24,585 bases of DNA from JAIYDJ01 sp038246975 (GCA_038246975.1 JBBRVJ010000032.1:1-24585); one strand, 5' to 3'. Positions 1 through 8,570 are shown, counted from the stretch's first letter. Made by a program: numbers and translations. Notes: generated by a model not told the origin, from the letters alone.

Positions 1-106
1 CGCCAAGCACATGACCCGCGCCGCCATGGTCGACCTGCGCAACATCTATTCCCCGAAAGTCGTCAAGGACGCCGGGTTCGACGAATATGTCTCGATCGGC
101 CGCTAG
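1..106 (+). CDS. C-terminal end of probable UDP-glucose 6-dehydrogenase (5' truncated by window)
   Basis: An open frame entering from the left edge (first full codon at base 2) runs 34 codons to a TAG at 104-106. It contains VDLRNIYSP followed by a segment ending EYVSIGR, which resembles the C-terminus of UDP-glucose/GDP-mannose dehydrogenases (the family's NAD-binding tail with a conserved (D/G)RN(I/V)Y motif and a final YxSxGR). Family members oxidise UDP-glucose to UDP-glucuronate for surface polysaccharides. Only the tail is visible, so the substrate is inferred from motif memory. It converges on the ABC transporter genes, and a GC-rich hairpin lies between them. Moderate confidence. Confidence 0.65.
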   Translation, partial: AKHMTRAAMVDLRNIYSPKVVKDAGFDEYVSIGR

Positions 107-123
107 CGCCCTTCCCTTCATCT

Positions 124-186
124 GCGCAAAAATACCCCACAGGGGGCGCGGGGGGCATAAGATCCCCCGGCTCTTTCCGCAAAACC
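124..186. terminator. GC-rich terminator-like intergenic repeat, copy 1
   Basis: The gap between two convergent genes holds an A-rich start (CAAAAATACC), a G-run, a hairpin of GGGGG (151-155), an 8-nt loop and CCCCC (164-168), and then CCGCAAAAC. A second CCCC/GGGG pairing lies at 135-146. The layout and much of the sequence match the element at 11538-11599, including the flanking A-rich start and the CAAAAC tail. The likely role is a bidirectional terminator for the upstream plus-strand gene and the minus-strand ABC operon. There is no long U-tract, so this is inferred from position and structure. Confidence 0.55.
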
Positions 187-195
187 GACGGCCCG

Positions 196-2040
196 CTATT
201 CCGCCGCTTCTTCCACCCCGATGAATCCGCCCGACTGGCGGTTCCAATAGCGCGCATAAAGCCCGTTCTTGTTCAGCAACCCGGTGTGGGTGCCTTCCTC
301 GACGATCCGGCCCTGATCCAGCACCACGATCCGGTCCATCGCGGCAATCGTCGACAGGCGGTGCGCGATGGCCAGCACGGTCTTGCCGACCATCACCCGG
401 TCCAGCGCCTCCTGGATGCTGGCCTCTACCTCGCTGTCCAAGGCACTCGTGGCCTCGTCCAGCACCAGAATCGGCGCGTCTTTCAAAAAGGCGCGGGCCA
501 AGGCGATCCGCTGCCGCTGACCGCCCGACAATTTCACGCCGCGTTCGCCCAGAAAGGCGCTGTACCCCTTGCGCCCGTTGTGATCCTGCATCGTTTCGAT
601 AAATCCATGCGCCTCGGCCTGTCTGGCCGCCGCGATGATCTCGGCTTCGGTGGCGTCGGGGCGGCCGTAGGCGATGTTGTCACGGGCCGACCGGTTGAAC
701 ATGGCAGTTTCCTGCGTGACCATACCGATCTGCCGGCGCAAGGATTCCTGCGTGATCAGACGCACATCCTGCCCATCGACCAATATTCGGCCCTGTTCAA
801 CATCGTAAAGCCGCAGCAGAAGCGACACCAGCGACGACTTGCCCGCCCCCGAAGCCCCGACGATCCCCAGCTTTTCGCCCGCCTTTATCGTCAGGTCGAT
901 CTTTTCCACCCCGCCACGCTTGCGTCCGTAGGCAAAGGTCGCTCTTTCGAACCGGATTTCACCCTTGACGCGGGGCAGGTCGACCGCTTCCGGCGCATCG
1001 GCCAGCGTATGGGGCACCGACAGGGTGCGCATCCCGTCCTCGACTTCGCCGACGCTCGTATAGATCGACATCAGGGTAAAACTGACCCAGCCCGACATCT
1101 GGGCAATCCGCATCGCAATCGCACCCGACGCCGCAATCGCGCCTGTCGTGGTCAACCCCTGTTGCCACAGAACCACAGCCCCGCCGATCAGCATGACCGG
1201 CAGCACCCCGGCCAGCGTCATCAGAGACAGGCGGAACCAGGTGGAGATTTCCCCGAACTCCAGCGAACGGTCGCGGAACACCTCCATCGCTTTCAATGCC
1301 ACCTTGTCCTCGAAGGCGGCATGGGCGAAAAGTTTCACCGTCTTGATGTTTGTGATGGTGTCCACCACCTGCCCCGACACCATGGCCCGCGCCGCAGCCC
1401 GCCCCGCCGAGTTTTCGCGGATTCGCGGCATGAAGAACCGGATCAGCAGGATGTAGGCGACCAGCCACACCGCAAGCGCCAACGCTGCCCGAATGTCCAT
1501 CGCCGCCAGCACGATGATCGACCCGACCACCGACGCCAGCGCAAAGGCCACCGTGTTGATCGCTTCGGTCGCGACATCGGTGATCGCCCGCGCTGCCTGC
1601 ATCTGTTTGGTGGCGATCCGCCCGGCAAAGTCGTTATCAAAGAACGTCACCGGCTGGCCCAGCGTCCAGCGGTGCAGACGCGACAGGACCAGCGGCATCA
1701 CGTTCGGCCCGATGATCACAGAGTTCGCCGCCGACGCCACGCCAAACGATAGCGGGCGGATCACCATGTAGAATACCAAGAACCACAGCACCAACGACAG
1801 GTGGTCGGCAAAGAAACGATCCGGCCCCGAGTTTACCGCCGCGTCGATCACCCAGCCAAGGATCAACGCCGATATCACCTCGGTCGCGCCCGATACGGAC
1901 GACAATGCACCCGACACGAACATCATCGGCCACGACCCTTTTAGCCCCCATTTCATGAAGGCCCACAAGGTTTGCGGCGGTGGACCGTCGGCGGGGCGGA
2001 AGGCGTCGATCGTGTCGCCCAGTCGCAACAAGGCCTTCAT
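196..2040 (-). CDS. ABC exporter half-transporter (permease + ATPase fusion), second of pair
   Basis: A 614-residue half-transporter with an N-terminal six-helix exporter domain (about residues 35-330) and a C-terminal nucleotide-binding domain. Visible motifs are Walker A GASGAGKS (395-402), Q-loop near 443, signature LSGGQRQR (504-511), Walker B ILVLDEAT (524-531, catalytic Glu529) and H-loop His560. The family (MsbA/multidrug type) exports lipids or drugs across the inner membrane; the substrate cannot be read from sequence. The ATG lies in an ATGA overlap with the stop of the upstream gene, which is also 614 residues and collinear, so the two are probably translated together and form a heterodimer. 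Nothing looks truncated, and both ATP sites appear to keep the catalytic residues. Confidence 0.93.
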   Translation of the reverse strand: MKALLRLGDTIDAFRPADGPPPQTLWAFMKWGLKGSWPMMFVSGALSSVSGATEVISALILGWVIDAAVNSGPDRFFADHLSLVLWFLVFYMVIRPLSFGVASAANSVIIGPNVMPLVLSRLHRWTLGQPVTFFDNDFAGRIATKQMQAARAITDVATEAINTVAFALASVVGSIIVLAAMDIRAALALAVWLVAYILLIRFFMPRIRENSAGRAAARAMVSGQVVDTITNIKTVKLFAHAAFEDKVALKAMEVFRDRSLEFGEISTWFRLSLMTLAGVLPVMLIGGAVVLWQQGLTTTGAIAASGAIAMRIAQMSGWVSFTLMSIYTSVGEVEDGMRTLSVPHTLADAPEAVDLPRVKGEIRFERATFAYGRKRGGVEKIDLTIKAGEKLGIVGASGAGKSSLVSLLLRLYDVEQGRILVDGQDVRLITQESLRRQIGMVTQETAMFNRSARDNIAYGRPDATEAEIIAAARQAEAHGFIETMQDHNGRKGYSAFLGERGVKLSGGQRQRIALARAFLKDAPILVLDEATSALDSEVEASIQEALDRVMVGKTVLAIAHRLSTIAAMDRIVVLDQGRIVEEGTHTGLLNKNGLYARYWNRQSGGFIGVEEAAE

Positions 2041-3881
2041 TCGGCGGCGTCCTCCAATCCGATGAACCCGCCGGATTGACGCGCCCAGAACCGGGCATAT
2101 AGCCCGTTTTGCGCCAAGAGCGCGGCATGGCTGCCTTGCTCGGCGATGTGGCCATCTTCCAGCACCACGATGCGGTCCATCGCGGCGATGGTCGACAGCC
2201 GGTGCGCGATGGCGATCACCGTCTTGCCCTGCATCACGCCGAACAGCGCATCCTGGATCAGCGCCTCCGCCTCGGAGTCCAGGGCACTCGTCGCCTCGTC
2301 CAAGATCAAAATCGGCGCGTCCTTGAGGATAACCCGCGCCAAAGCCACGCGCTGCCGCTGTCCGCCCGACAGTTTCACGCCGCGCTCGCCGACATGCGCG
2401 TCATAGCCGGTGCGGCCCTCGGGGTCTTGCAGCGTCAGGATGAAGTCGTGTGCCTCGGCCTGCCGTGCGGCGGTGATCATCATCGCCTCAGAGGCATTCG
2501 GGCGACCGTACAGAAGGTTGTCGCGAACCGAGCGATGCATCAGGCTGCTGTCCTGACTGACCATCCCGATGTTGCGCCGGAGGCTCTGCTGCGTAACCGC
2601 GGCGATATTCTGACCGTCGATCAGGATGCGACCGCTTTCGGTGTCGTAGAACCGCAGCATCAGTTTGACCAACGTCGATTTCCCTGCACCAGACCTTCCG
2701 ACAACGCCGATCTTTTCGCCCGGTTCCACCGTCAGGCGTAGATTCTGCAACCCGCCTGACCCACGTCCGTAGTGGTGCGACACACCGTCGATCTCGATCC
2801 GGCCTTGCGTCAGGCGCAGGGTCGCAGCCTTCGGTGCGTCGGTCAGACCGATGGGATGGGTGATCGTCTGCATCCCCTCCTGCACCACGCCCAGCGCCTG
2901 CACCAGCGACGTCGTCGCCCACATCACCCAATAGGTCATGTTGTTCAGCCGCAGCACCAGCGCGCTTGATGCCGCCACCGTGCCGACAGTGGCAAGGCCG
3001 CCATACCACAACCACAAGACGAGCCCGATCACCGACACGATCAAAAACCCGTTCAGCGCGGTCAGCGCGAGGTCCATCTTGGTAACGATCCGCATTTCGA
3101 CCTGAAACGTGGCGCGCGCATGCTCGATGGCCTCCTTGGCATAGTCGAGTTCGGCGTCGTGATGCGCGAACAGCTTGACCGAATGGATGTTGGTATAGGC
3201 ATCGACCACCCGCCCAGTCACCGCCGACCGCGCATCAGAACTTGCCTGCGACGCAGGCCCCGCGCGGCGCAGCGTCCACCGCACGAGCCAGGCGTAACAG
3301 GCGAACCAGATCAGCAGCGGGATCACCAGCCGCAGGTCCGCCCCGGCCAGCATGACGCCCGCGCCGATGATCGTGACGGTCGCAAAGGCCACCGCGTCAA
3401 ACGTCTGGAACACCGCATCGCCTGCTGCCGGGGGGGTCTGCATGATCCGGTTGGCGATGCGACCCGCGAAATCGGACTCGAACCAGCCCACCGGCTGCCG
3501 GATAACATGCCGGTGTGCCCGCCAGCGGATCATCGTGCCGAAGTTCGGCAGGATCGTGTTGTGCAGCAGCGCCACATCCGCCGCCAGCACCAGCGGGCGA
3601 ATGATCAGAATCGCGGCGGCGACCAGCATGAACTCGGTGCCATAAGTCGCCCAGACCTGCGCAGGCGTGTCGGTGGCCAGCAGATCGACCAGCCGGCCGA
3701 CATACCAGATCAGCACGACATCGCCAAATGCCGCGATGATCGACAGCGCTGCGGTCACCGCAAACACCCCGCGGAAGGGCCGGATATATTCCTTCAGAAA
3801 CGGCCAAAGCTGCCGGGGCGGCGTGTCGCTTTGCGGATAGGGCGCATAGGGGTCAACGAGACCCTCAAAGAATTTGAACAT
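2037..3881 (-). CDS. ABC exporter half-transporter (permease + ATPase fusion), first of pair
   Basis: A 614-residue paralogue of the gene that follows it, with the same architecture: transmembrane exporter domain (about 35-330), then ATPase with Walker A GRSGAGKS (395-402), LSGGQRQR (504-511), Walker B ILILDEAT (524-531, Glu529) and the H-loop IAHRLST. Motif positions are identical in the two proteins, which points to tandem duplication. The ATG at 3881 has a GAGG ribosome-binding site six bases upstream. Only 55 bases separate it from the end of cca on the same strand, so it may be part of the hslO-NUDIX-cca transcription unit. Substrate unknown; a lipid or multidrug exporter is the family expectation. 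Confidence 0.93.
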   Translation of the reverse strand: MFKFFEGLVDPYAPYPQSDTPPRQLWPFLKEYIRPFRGVFAVTAALSIIAAFGDVVLIWYVGRLVDLLATDTPAQVWATYGTEFMLVAAAILIIRPLVLAADVALLHNTILPNFGTMIRWRAHRHVIRQPVGWFESDFAGRIANRIMQTPPAAGDAVFQTFDAVAFATVTIIGAGVMLAGADLRLVIPLLIWFACYAWLVRWTLRRAGPASQASSDARSAVTGRVVDAYTNIHSVKLFAHHDAELDYAKEAIEHARATFQVEMRIVTKMDLALTALNGFLIVSVIGLVLWLWYGGLATVGTVAASSALVLRLNNMTYWVMWATTSLVQALGVVQEGMQTITHPIGLTDAPKAATLRLTQGRIEIDGVSHHYGRGSGGLQNLRLTVEPGEKIGVVGRSGAGKSTLVKLMLRFYDTESGRILIDGQNIAAVTQQSLRRNIGMVSQDSSLMHRSVRDNLLYGRPNASEAMMITAARQAEAHDFILTLQDPEGRTGYDAHVGERGVKLSGGQRQRVALARVILKDAPILILDEATSALDSEAEALIQDALFGVMQGKTVIAIAHRLSTIAAMDRIVVLEDGHIAEQGSHAALLAQNGLYARFWARQSGGFIGLEDAAE

Positions 3882-3936
3882 GGTGGCCTCGCTTGAATGG
3901 TCGCGATATAGCCCGGATTCCAGCCAAGGGAAACCG

Positions 3937-5076
3937 TCAGGCCAGCAGTTCCGCCTTGGATGCGCGAAGATCCGATGCCAGCCAACGGGATTCCAGCGCC
4001 TGCAAGCGGGCCCCCAGGGCGGGGCCTTGCAAGGTTGGCATCAGATCGGCGGCGATCACAGGGCAGATTGCCGCAGCGCCGCGCGCGATATCGGCCTGCC
4101 AGCCGGGCGGCAGCGGCGACAGCAGGGCAGCGCGGGCAAGAACCGCGTCGGTCGCGATCTCGACGCCCAGGGTCCACCCCAGTGCGGCCGGGGTCAGGGA
4201 TGATCCGATTGCGTTCGTGATCCGCTGAATCGCCGCGGTCTCGGCGCGCGACAGGCGCAGCGCATCGGTCAAATCCTCGCCCCCCAGCACCGCGAGTCTG
4301 CGGAGCCAGCGCGGTGGCAGGTCAGCCTCCAGATGGACCAGAGGAGCCAGCGCACCGGGGTCCGCCCCCGGCAGAACCTGGCTCAGAACGCCTGACAGGG
4401 CCATGCTGGCAACGCTTGGCGCGGGATCGCGGGCCGACAGCAGTTTGCGCATCTCGCTGCCTACCCGTTCGCGCGACAAAGCACCGATCCCCTCGGCCAG
4501 TTCTGCACAAGCCGCCAATGCCTCGGCATCCATCCCTTGTCCGGGGTCGCCATACCACGCATGAAACCGGAAGAATCGCAGAATGCGCAGGTAATCCTCG
4601 CGGATACGGTCCTGCGGGGTGCCGACAAAGCGGACATGGCGCGCAGTCAGATCGGGCAGACCGCCCAGCGGGTCGATCACCATACCCTGCCTGTCGGCAT
4701 AGAGTGCGTTCATCGTGAAATCCCGCCGTGCCGCGTCGATTGCGACGTCGGTTGCAAAGGCGACCAACGCGTGTCGGCCATCTGTTTCGACATCACGGCG
4801 AAAGGTCGTCACCTCATGCACAGCCCCCATGGCGATCACCGTCACCGTGCCGTGGTCAATGCCGGTAGGCACCACGCGAAACCCAGCCTTCCGGGCCAGA
4901 TCGGTGACTGTTTGCGGCTCCGCATCGGTCGCGATGTCGACGTCCCCCACCGGCGCGTCCAGCAGGGCGTTCCGCACGCAGCCGCCGACAAACAATGCCT
5001 GAAACCCCGCCGCCTTTAGCGCTGCGAACAGCGCCTGTGTACCGGGGTGGCTGATCCAGTCGCCGGTGATCTTCAC
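3937..5076 (-). CDS. cca: CCA tRNA nucleotidyltransferase / poly(A) polymerase family protein
   Basis: Class II nucleotidyltransferase of 379 residues that adds or repairs the 3' CCA of tRNA in the cytoplasm. The head domain shows VGGCVRN (30-36), the metal-binding DVDIATD (45-51) and RRDFTMNALY (117-126), followed by a neck region with a DYLRILRFFRFH-type motif. I start it at the GTG at 5076 (VKITGDW...), because this gives the usual family N-terminus and forms a GTGA overlap with the stop of the preceding NUDIX gene. The frame stays open upstream to 5169, but that part lies inside the NUDIX gene and shows no family similarity. Bacterial cca and poly(A) polymerase are hard to separate by eye; one short enzyme in a Rhodobacterales genome is most likely the CCA enzyme. 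Confidence 0.9.
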   Translation of the reverse strand: MKITGDWISHPGTQALFAALKAAGFQALFVGGCVRNALLDAPVGDVDIATDAEPQTVTDLARKAGFRVVPTGIDHGTVTVIAMGAVHEVTTFRRDVETDGRHALVAFATDVAIDAARRDFTMNALYADRQGMVIDPLGGLPDLTARHVRFVGTPQDRIREDYLRILRFFRFHAWYGDPGQGMDAEALAACAELAEGIGALSRERVGSEMRKLLSARDPAPSVASMALSGVLSQVLPGADPGALAPLVHLEADLPPRWLRRLAVLGGEDLTDALRLSRAETAAIQRITNAIGSSLTPAALGWTLGVEIATDAVLARAALLSPLPPGWQADIARGAAAICPVIAADLMPTLQGPALGARLQALESRWLASDLRASKAELLA

Positions 5077-5660
5077 GACAATGCCCGGTCGGCCAACCCG
5101 CGGAGAATGCACGCCGTTGCCCCCCAGATGTAATAGGGCCCATAAGGCACCGCATAGTACCGCCGCCACGCGCCGCGCCAGCGTCGGCGTTCGACCCGAA
5201 ACCGCGCGGGGTCCAGCACATGCGATAGCGGCACGGTGAACACCTCGTCCACCTCGCCCGCTTCGGGGATTGGGTTGAAGGGCGCGATCACCATCGCCAG
5301 AAAAGGCGTGATCTGAAACCCTGTCACCGTTTCATGCTGCGGCAGCGCGCCGATGACCTGCACGGCAGACGCGGGCAACCCGACCTCTTCCTGCGCCTCG
5401 CGCAGGGCCGCCGCCTGCGGCCCCGCATCGCCTGCATCGACCTTGCCCCCCGGAAAGGCGATCTGTCCCGGATGATGTTTCAGATGCGACGACCGTTTGG
5501 TCAGGATCAGCCCACCGTCACCCGTCACCGCCACCAGAACCGCCGCCGCACGCAACACACGGCCCACAGGCGGGGGGGTATCGGGGTTCAGGTCATAATC
5601 AGACGACGGCCGCGCGGGCCGGGCCAGTGCGGCGGTCAGGCGCGCAAGATCATCCGGCAT
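5073..5660 (-). CDS. NUDIX hydrolase, CoA pyrophosphatase type
   Basis: A 195-residue NUDIX protein. The NUDIX box spans about residues 71-95 (GGKVDAGD... ALREAQEEVGL), with Asp where the general consensus has the first Glu, as in the CoA/acyl-CoA pyrophosphatase subfamily (NudL/Nudt7-like). The preceding HHPGQIAFPGG is also typical of that group, which cleaves CoA to 4'-phosphopantetheine and 3',5'-ADP. The ATG at 5660 (MPDDLARL) overlaps the end of hslO by 11 bases; an upstream in-frame start near 5711 would lie deeper inside hslO and adds residues unlike the family. The stop overlaps the GTG of cca (GTGA), so hslO, this gene and cca are probably translationally coupled. Confidence 0.88.
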   Translation of the reverse strand: MPDDLARLTAALARPARPSSDYDLNPDTPPPVGRVLRAAAVLVAVTGDGGLILTKRSSHLKHHPGQIAFPGGKVDAGDAGPQAAALREAQEEVGLPASAVQVIGALPQHETVTGFQITPFLAMVIAPFNPIPEAGEVDEVFTVPLSHVLDPARFRVERRRWRGAWRRYYAVPYGPYYIWGATACILRGLADRALS

Positions 5661-6651
5661 CACCGGCTGCCTTTTCGGCCTCGAACCCCAATGTCTTGGG
5701 ATCCAGCACATAATGCGCGCCGCAGAATTGGCAGTCGGCGGTGACCGTGCCTTCGTCGGTCGTCATGTGGGCGATGTCCTTGCGCGAATAGATCGACATC
5801 GCGTTGCGCACCTTGTCGGGCGAGCAGGAACATCCGAAACGTAACGGCTGCGCATCGAATACGCGCGGCTCTTCTTCGTGGAACAGCCGCACCAGCAAAT
5901 CGGTCGGGGAAACGGTTGGCCCGATCAGCTCCAGCTCCTCAACCGTGTCCAGCAGGATGTTGCAGCGGGTCCAGTTCTCGGCCTGCTCGCCTGCCAGAAT
6001 GTCGGTGTGGTGCAGCAACCCGCCCGCGCCTGACCCGGCCTCAGCCGCCACCGACATGCCGACCTGCGGCATGTGTTGCAGCATCACGCCTCCCGCTCGC
6101 CAATTCGCAGGGGTGCCGGGAATCTGGCTTCGCCCGAACGACAGGGCAAACCGGGTCGGCAGTTGTTCGGACTGTGCAAAGTACGTCTCTGCACAGTTCG
6201 ACAGCGACGACCCCGCGATGGGGGTAAAGCCCTGATAGGGCACCATGCCTTCGCCCTGATCCAGCATCACCGCGAAATAGCCCTCGCCGATCTGGCTGAA
6301 CGGGGCGGCATCGTGCTCCAGCCGGTCGGCATCATAGCTGGCATAGGCGCGGATGCGGGCAGGTTGACCGTCTTCGGTCGGGCCATAATAATCGGTGGCG
6401 ATCAGCCGCGCCGGACCCTTGCCCCTGATCTGCAGCGACAATTTCCAGCGCAGTTTGACCGCCTGCCCGATCAGCGCCGTCAACACGGCGGCCTCGGCCA
6501 CCAGCGCCTCGATCAGCGGGGGATACGCATGTTGTTTCAGCACCTGATCCAGCACCCCGTCCAGCCGCGCCACGCGGCCGCGGATATCCGAGCGGTCAAG
6601 CTGAAAAGGCAGGACGGTATCGTCCCATGCAATGAGATGTCCGATGGTCAT
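5650..6651 (-). CDS. hslO: Hsp33 redox-regulated chaperone
   Basis: A 333-residue Hsp33 chaperone, activated by oxidative unfolding, that prevents protein aggregation in the cytoplasm. The C-terminal zinc site is complete: CSC (Cys274, Cys276) and CQFC (Cys307, Cys310), the CxC...CxxC redox switch. The N-terminal substrate domain carries the family segments around GKGPARLIATD and the GEGY strand. The start chosen is ATG 6651 (MTIGHLIAWDD), which gives the usual alphaproteobacterial N-terminus; an extension to 6681 is possible but unlikely. It is the first gene of a minus-strand run, divergent from a second NUDIX gene across a 76-base gap that must hold both promoters. Confidence 0.94.
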   Translation of the reverse strand: MTIGHLIAWDDTVLPFQLDRSDIRGRVARLDGVLDQVLKQHAYPPLIEALVAEAAVLTALIGQAVKLRWKLSLQIRGKGPARLIATDYYGPTEDGQPARIRAYASYDADRLEHDAAPFSQIGEGYFAVMLDQGEGMVPYQGFTPIAGSSLSNCAETYFAQSEQLPTRFALSFGRSQIPGTPANWRAGGVMLQHMPQVGMSVAAEAGSGAGGLLHHTDILAGEQAENWTRCNILLDTVEELELIGPTVSPTDLLVRLFHEEEPRVFDAQPLRFGCSCSPDKVRNAMSIYSRKDIAHMTTDEGTVTADCQFCGAHYVLDPKTLGFEAEKAAGDAG

Positions 6652-6727
6652 GGGGTTTCCTAGCGACTGTCGCCTTGGCATACCGCGCCTATATGGTCAG
6701 GGCAACCTGCGCACCAAGGGGAGTGGC

Positions 6728-7183
6728 ATGATCAGACGCTTTGGAGAGCCGCCGAAAGCTGGTCAGCGGTATACTCGCAGGCCGGGAGTTTACGCGATTC
6801 TGCTGCGCGGGGATGACCTGCTCTTGACCCATCAGGCCGAACCAGTGCCGGAGTTTCAATTGCCCGGTGGCGGAATCGACCCCGGCGAACAGCCCGTAGC
6901 CGCCCTGCACCGCGAGGTGTTCGAAGAAACCGGCTGGTCGATCAGCGGGCCGCTGTTTCTGGGGATGTACCGGCGCTTCACCTATATGCCCGAGTACGAT
7001 CTTTGGGCGGAAAAGCTGTGCAAGATCTTTTTGGCGCGACCGATTCTGCGTCTGGGGCCCCCGCGCGAAGTGGGGCACACGGCGATCTGGACCCATGCGG
7101 CGAACGGCGAGTTGTTGCTGCAGAATGAAGGCGACCGTGACATGTTGGTTCGGCTCTTGCGGACCTACCGTTCGGGGCCGTGA
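6728..7183 (+). CDS. NUDIX hydrolase (MutT-like), substrate unknown
   Basis: A 151-residue protein with a perfect NUDIX box: Gly48-x5-Glu54-x7-Arg62-Glu63-Val-Phe-Glu66-Glu67-Thr-Gly69. Such enzymes hydrolyse nucleoside diphosphates linked to another group; the substrate cannot be told from sequence. The start at 6728 follows a GGGGAG ribosome-binding sequence and gives a compact single-domain protein; the frame stays open further upstream to 6632, but that part overlaps divergent hslO. Its last 19 bases overlap the 3' end of the convergent response-regulator phosphatase gene. Confidence 0.85.
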   Translation: MIRRFGEPPKAGQRYTRRPGVYAILLRGDDLLLTHQAEPVPEFQLPGGGIDPGEQPVAALHREVFEETGWSISGPLFLGMYRRFTYMPEYDLWAEKLCKIFLARPILRLGPPREVGHTAIWTHAANGELLLQNEGDRDMLVRLLRTYRSGP

Positions 7184-8418
7184 AAATCAAAGACCATGGC
7201 TGACACGTCGTCAGGAAAGTCAGAGCGGCCATGGTGCCCGGTCAGGTCCCAGACCAGCGCCTCAAGCAGGTCGGGGCTGGTCAGGTGGCGGCTGGTCTTC
7301 AACAGATCGACGGTGCCTTCGGTGCCCAGCTCTGCCCCTTGCGGATCGGGACATTCGGTGATGCCGTCTGACATCAGCAACAGCCGGTCGCCGGGTGCAA
7401 GTCTTATGGTGACCCGTTCAAAGACCGCCCCGTCGATCAGCCCGATCGGCAGGCCGCCATTGCCAACAACCTCGGCTCCGCCATCCGCGCGCAAGATGAT
7501 CGGGTGGGGATGCCCGGCCTGAACCAGCTTGACCGAGCCGCTTTGCAAATCGACCTCGGCATAGACCATGGTAAAGTACTGATCGACCTGAATCCGTTCG
7601 ATCATCATCCTGTTCAACCGGAACGCCACCATTTCGGGCGGCCATGCATCGGCACGCTCCTGCGACCCCATGGACATCGTGATGTTCTGATCCGGCGAAC
7701 CACTGGACAACAGCCCCGCCAGTCGCGCCGTCAACATGGCGGACGCCACGCCGTGTCCGGAGACATCAAGCGAGAACAGCACAAGACAGCGGGCGTTGAT
7801 CTGAAAACTGCCGACCAGATCGCCACCGACATGGCCCGATGGTATCAGCATCATGGACACCGCCCCCCCGGAATAGGCGCGGTAGCGGTCCCGCACGAGG
7901 GTCTGCTGCAGCTTGCGCGCCTCGATCAGATCACGGTCAAGCGAATCGTAGACCTTCTGCAACCGCCCCAAAGTCGAGTTCACCAGCCGGTTCTTTTCAA
8001 CCAGTTCCCCCTGCATCCCCAAGATTCTTTCTCCCGCACGAAGCCGCGCGCGCAATTCGTCAGGAGAGACGGGTTTGGTCAGAAAATCGTCGGCGCCCTG
8101 TTCCAGCCCATCGGCAATTTCTGCCTTTTCCGATTTCGAGGTCAGCAGGATGAAATAGCCATAGGTTTCATGCGGCAGGGCGCGGAACGCCTTGCAGAGG
8201 TCAAGACCAGACATGCCGGGCATCATCCAGTCGCTGAGCACAATATCAAACGGAACCGTGCGGCAAAGCTGCAGAGCCGCTTCCCCCGTTTCGGCCTCGG
8301 TCACACGGTAGCCCCACCGGGCCAATTGCATCGACAGGATGCGACGCTGCGCCTTGCTGTCATCGACGACCAGAACATGACGTGGTTCGGCCGACAGCGG
8401 CGCTGCCGCCCCGTTCAT
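7165..8418 (-). CDS. Response regulator receiver fused to PP2C (SpoIIE/RsbU-type) serine phosphatase
   Basis: A 417-residue two-domain signalling protein. The receiver domain (about 13-130) has the acidic pair Asp19/Asp20, phospho-acceptor Asp63 in LSDWMMPGMSG, Thr93 and Lys115 (TKP). A helical linker (about 130-175, likely coiled coil) leads to a PPM/SpoIIE phosphatase with metal-binding motifs GGD (198-200), DVSGHG (218-223), MSDGITE and a final DDVSAMVF. Proteins of this design dephosphorylate anti-sigma antagonists under control of a histidine kinase; RbaY of Rhodobacter is one example I recall, but orthology is not shown here. I choose ATG 8418, which has AGGA upstream; in-frame starts at 8448 (ATG) and 8484 (GTG) have badly spaced ribosome sites. 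Divergent from an Hpt gene, a likely functional partner. Confidence 0.9.
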   Translation of the reverse strand: MNGAAAPLSAEPRHVLVVDDSKAQRRILSMQLARWGYRVTEAETGEAALQLCRTVPFDIVLSDWMMPGMSGLDLCKAFRALPHETYGYFILLTSKSEKAEIADGLEQGADDFLTKPVSPDELRARLRAGERILGMQGELVEKNRLVNSTLGRLQKVYDSLDRDLIEARKLQQTLVRDRYRAYSGGAVSMMLIPSGHVGGDLVGSFQINARCLVLFSLDVSGHGVASAMLTARLAGLLSSGSPDQNITMSMGSQERADAWPPEMVAFRLNRMMIERIQVDQYFTMVYAEVDLQSGSVKLVQAGHPHPIILRADGGAEVVGNGGLPIGLIDGAVFERVTIRLAPGDRLLLMSDGITECPDPQGAELGTEGTVDLLKTSRHLTSPDLLEALVWDLTGHHGRSDFPDDVSAMVFDFHGPER

Positions 8419-8541
8419 GGCCCGGTTCCTGTCTGACAACACCCGCATCCCCTCCGCTCGGTTCTGTAGGTTGTGGGCGGCCACCCCTTAAAGTTCGGTG
8501 AAGTCAAAAATTCTTTGTACCGGCGGTCCAGCGATCACAGT

Positions 8542-8570
8542 TTGTTAGGGAGTTCGGTTCACCGTAAGCT
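8542..8570 (+). promoter_or_regulatory. Possible sigma70-like promoter for the Hpt gene
   Basis: TTGTTA (8542-8547), a 17-base spacer and TAAGCT (8565-8570) sit 32 bases before the Hpt start codon, inside the divergent intergenic region. The match to the consensus is partial and other spacings are possible, so this is a weak prediction from sequence alone. Confidence 0.3.

Noticed and set aside
286..1752. 488-codon open frame opposite the second ABC half-transporter gene
   Set aside because: Antisense shadow; His/Arg/Gln-rich, with no recognisable domain.
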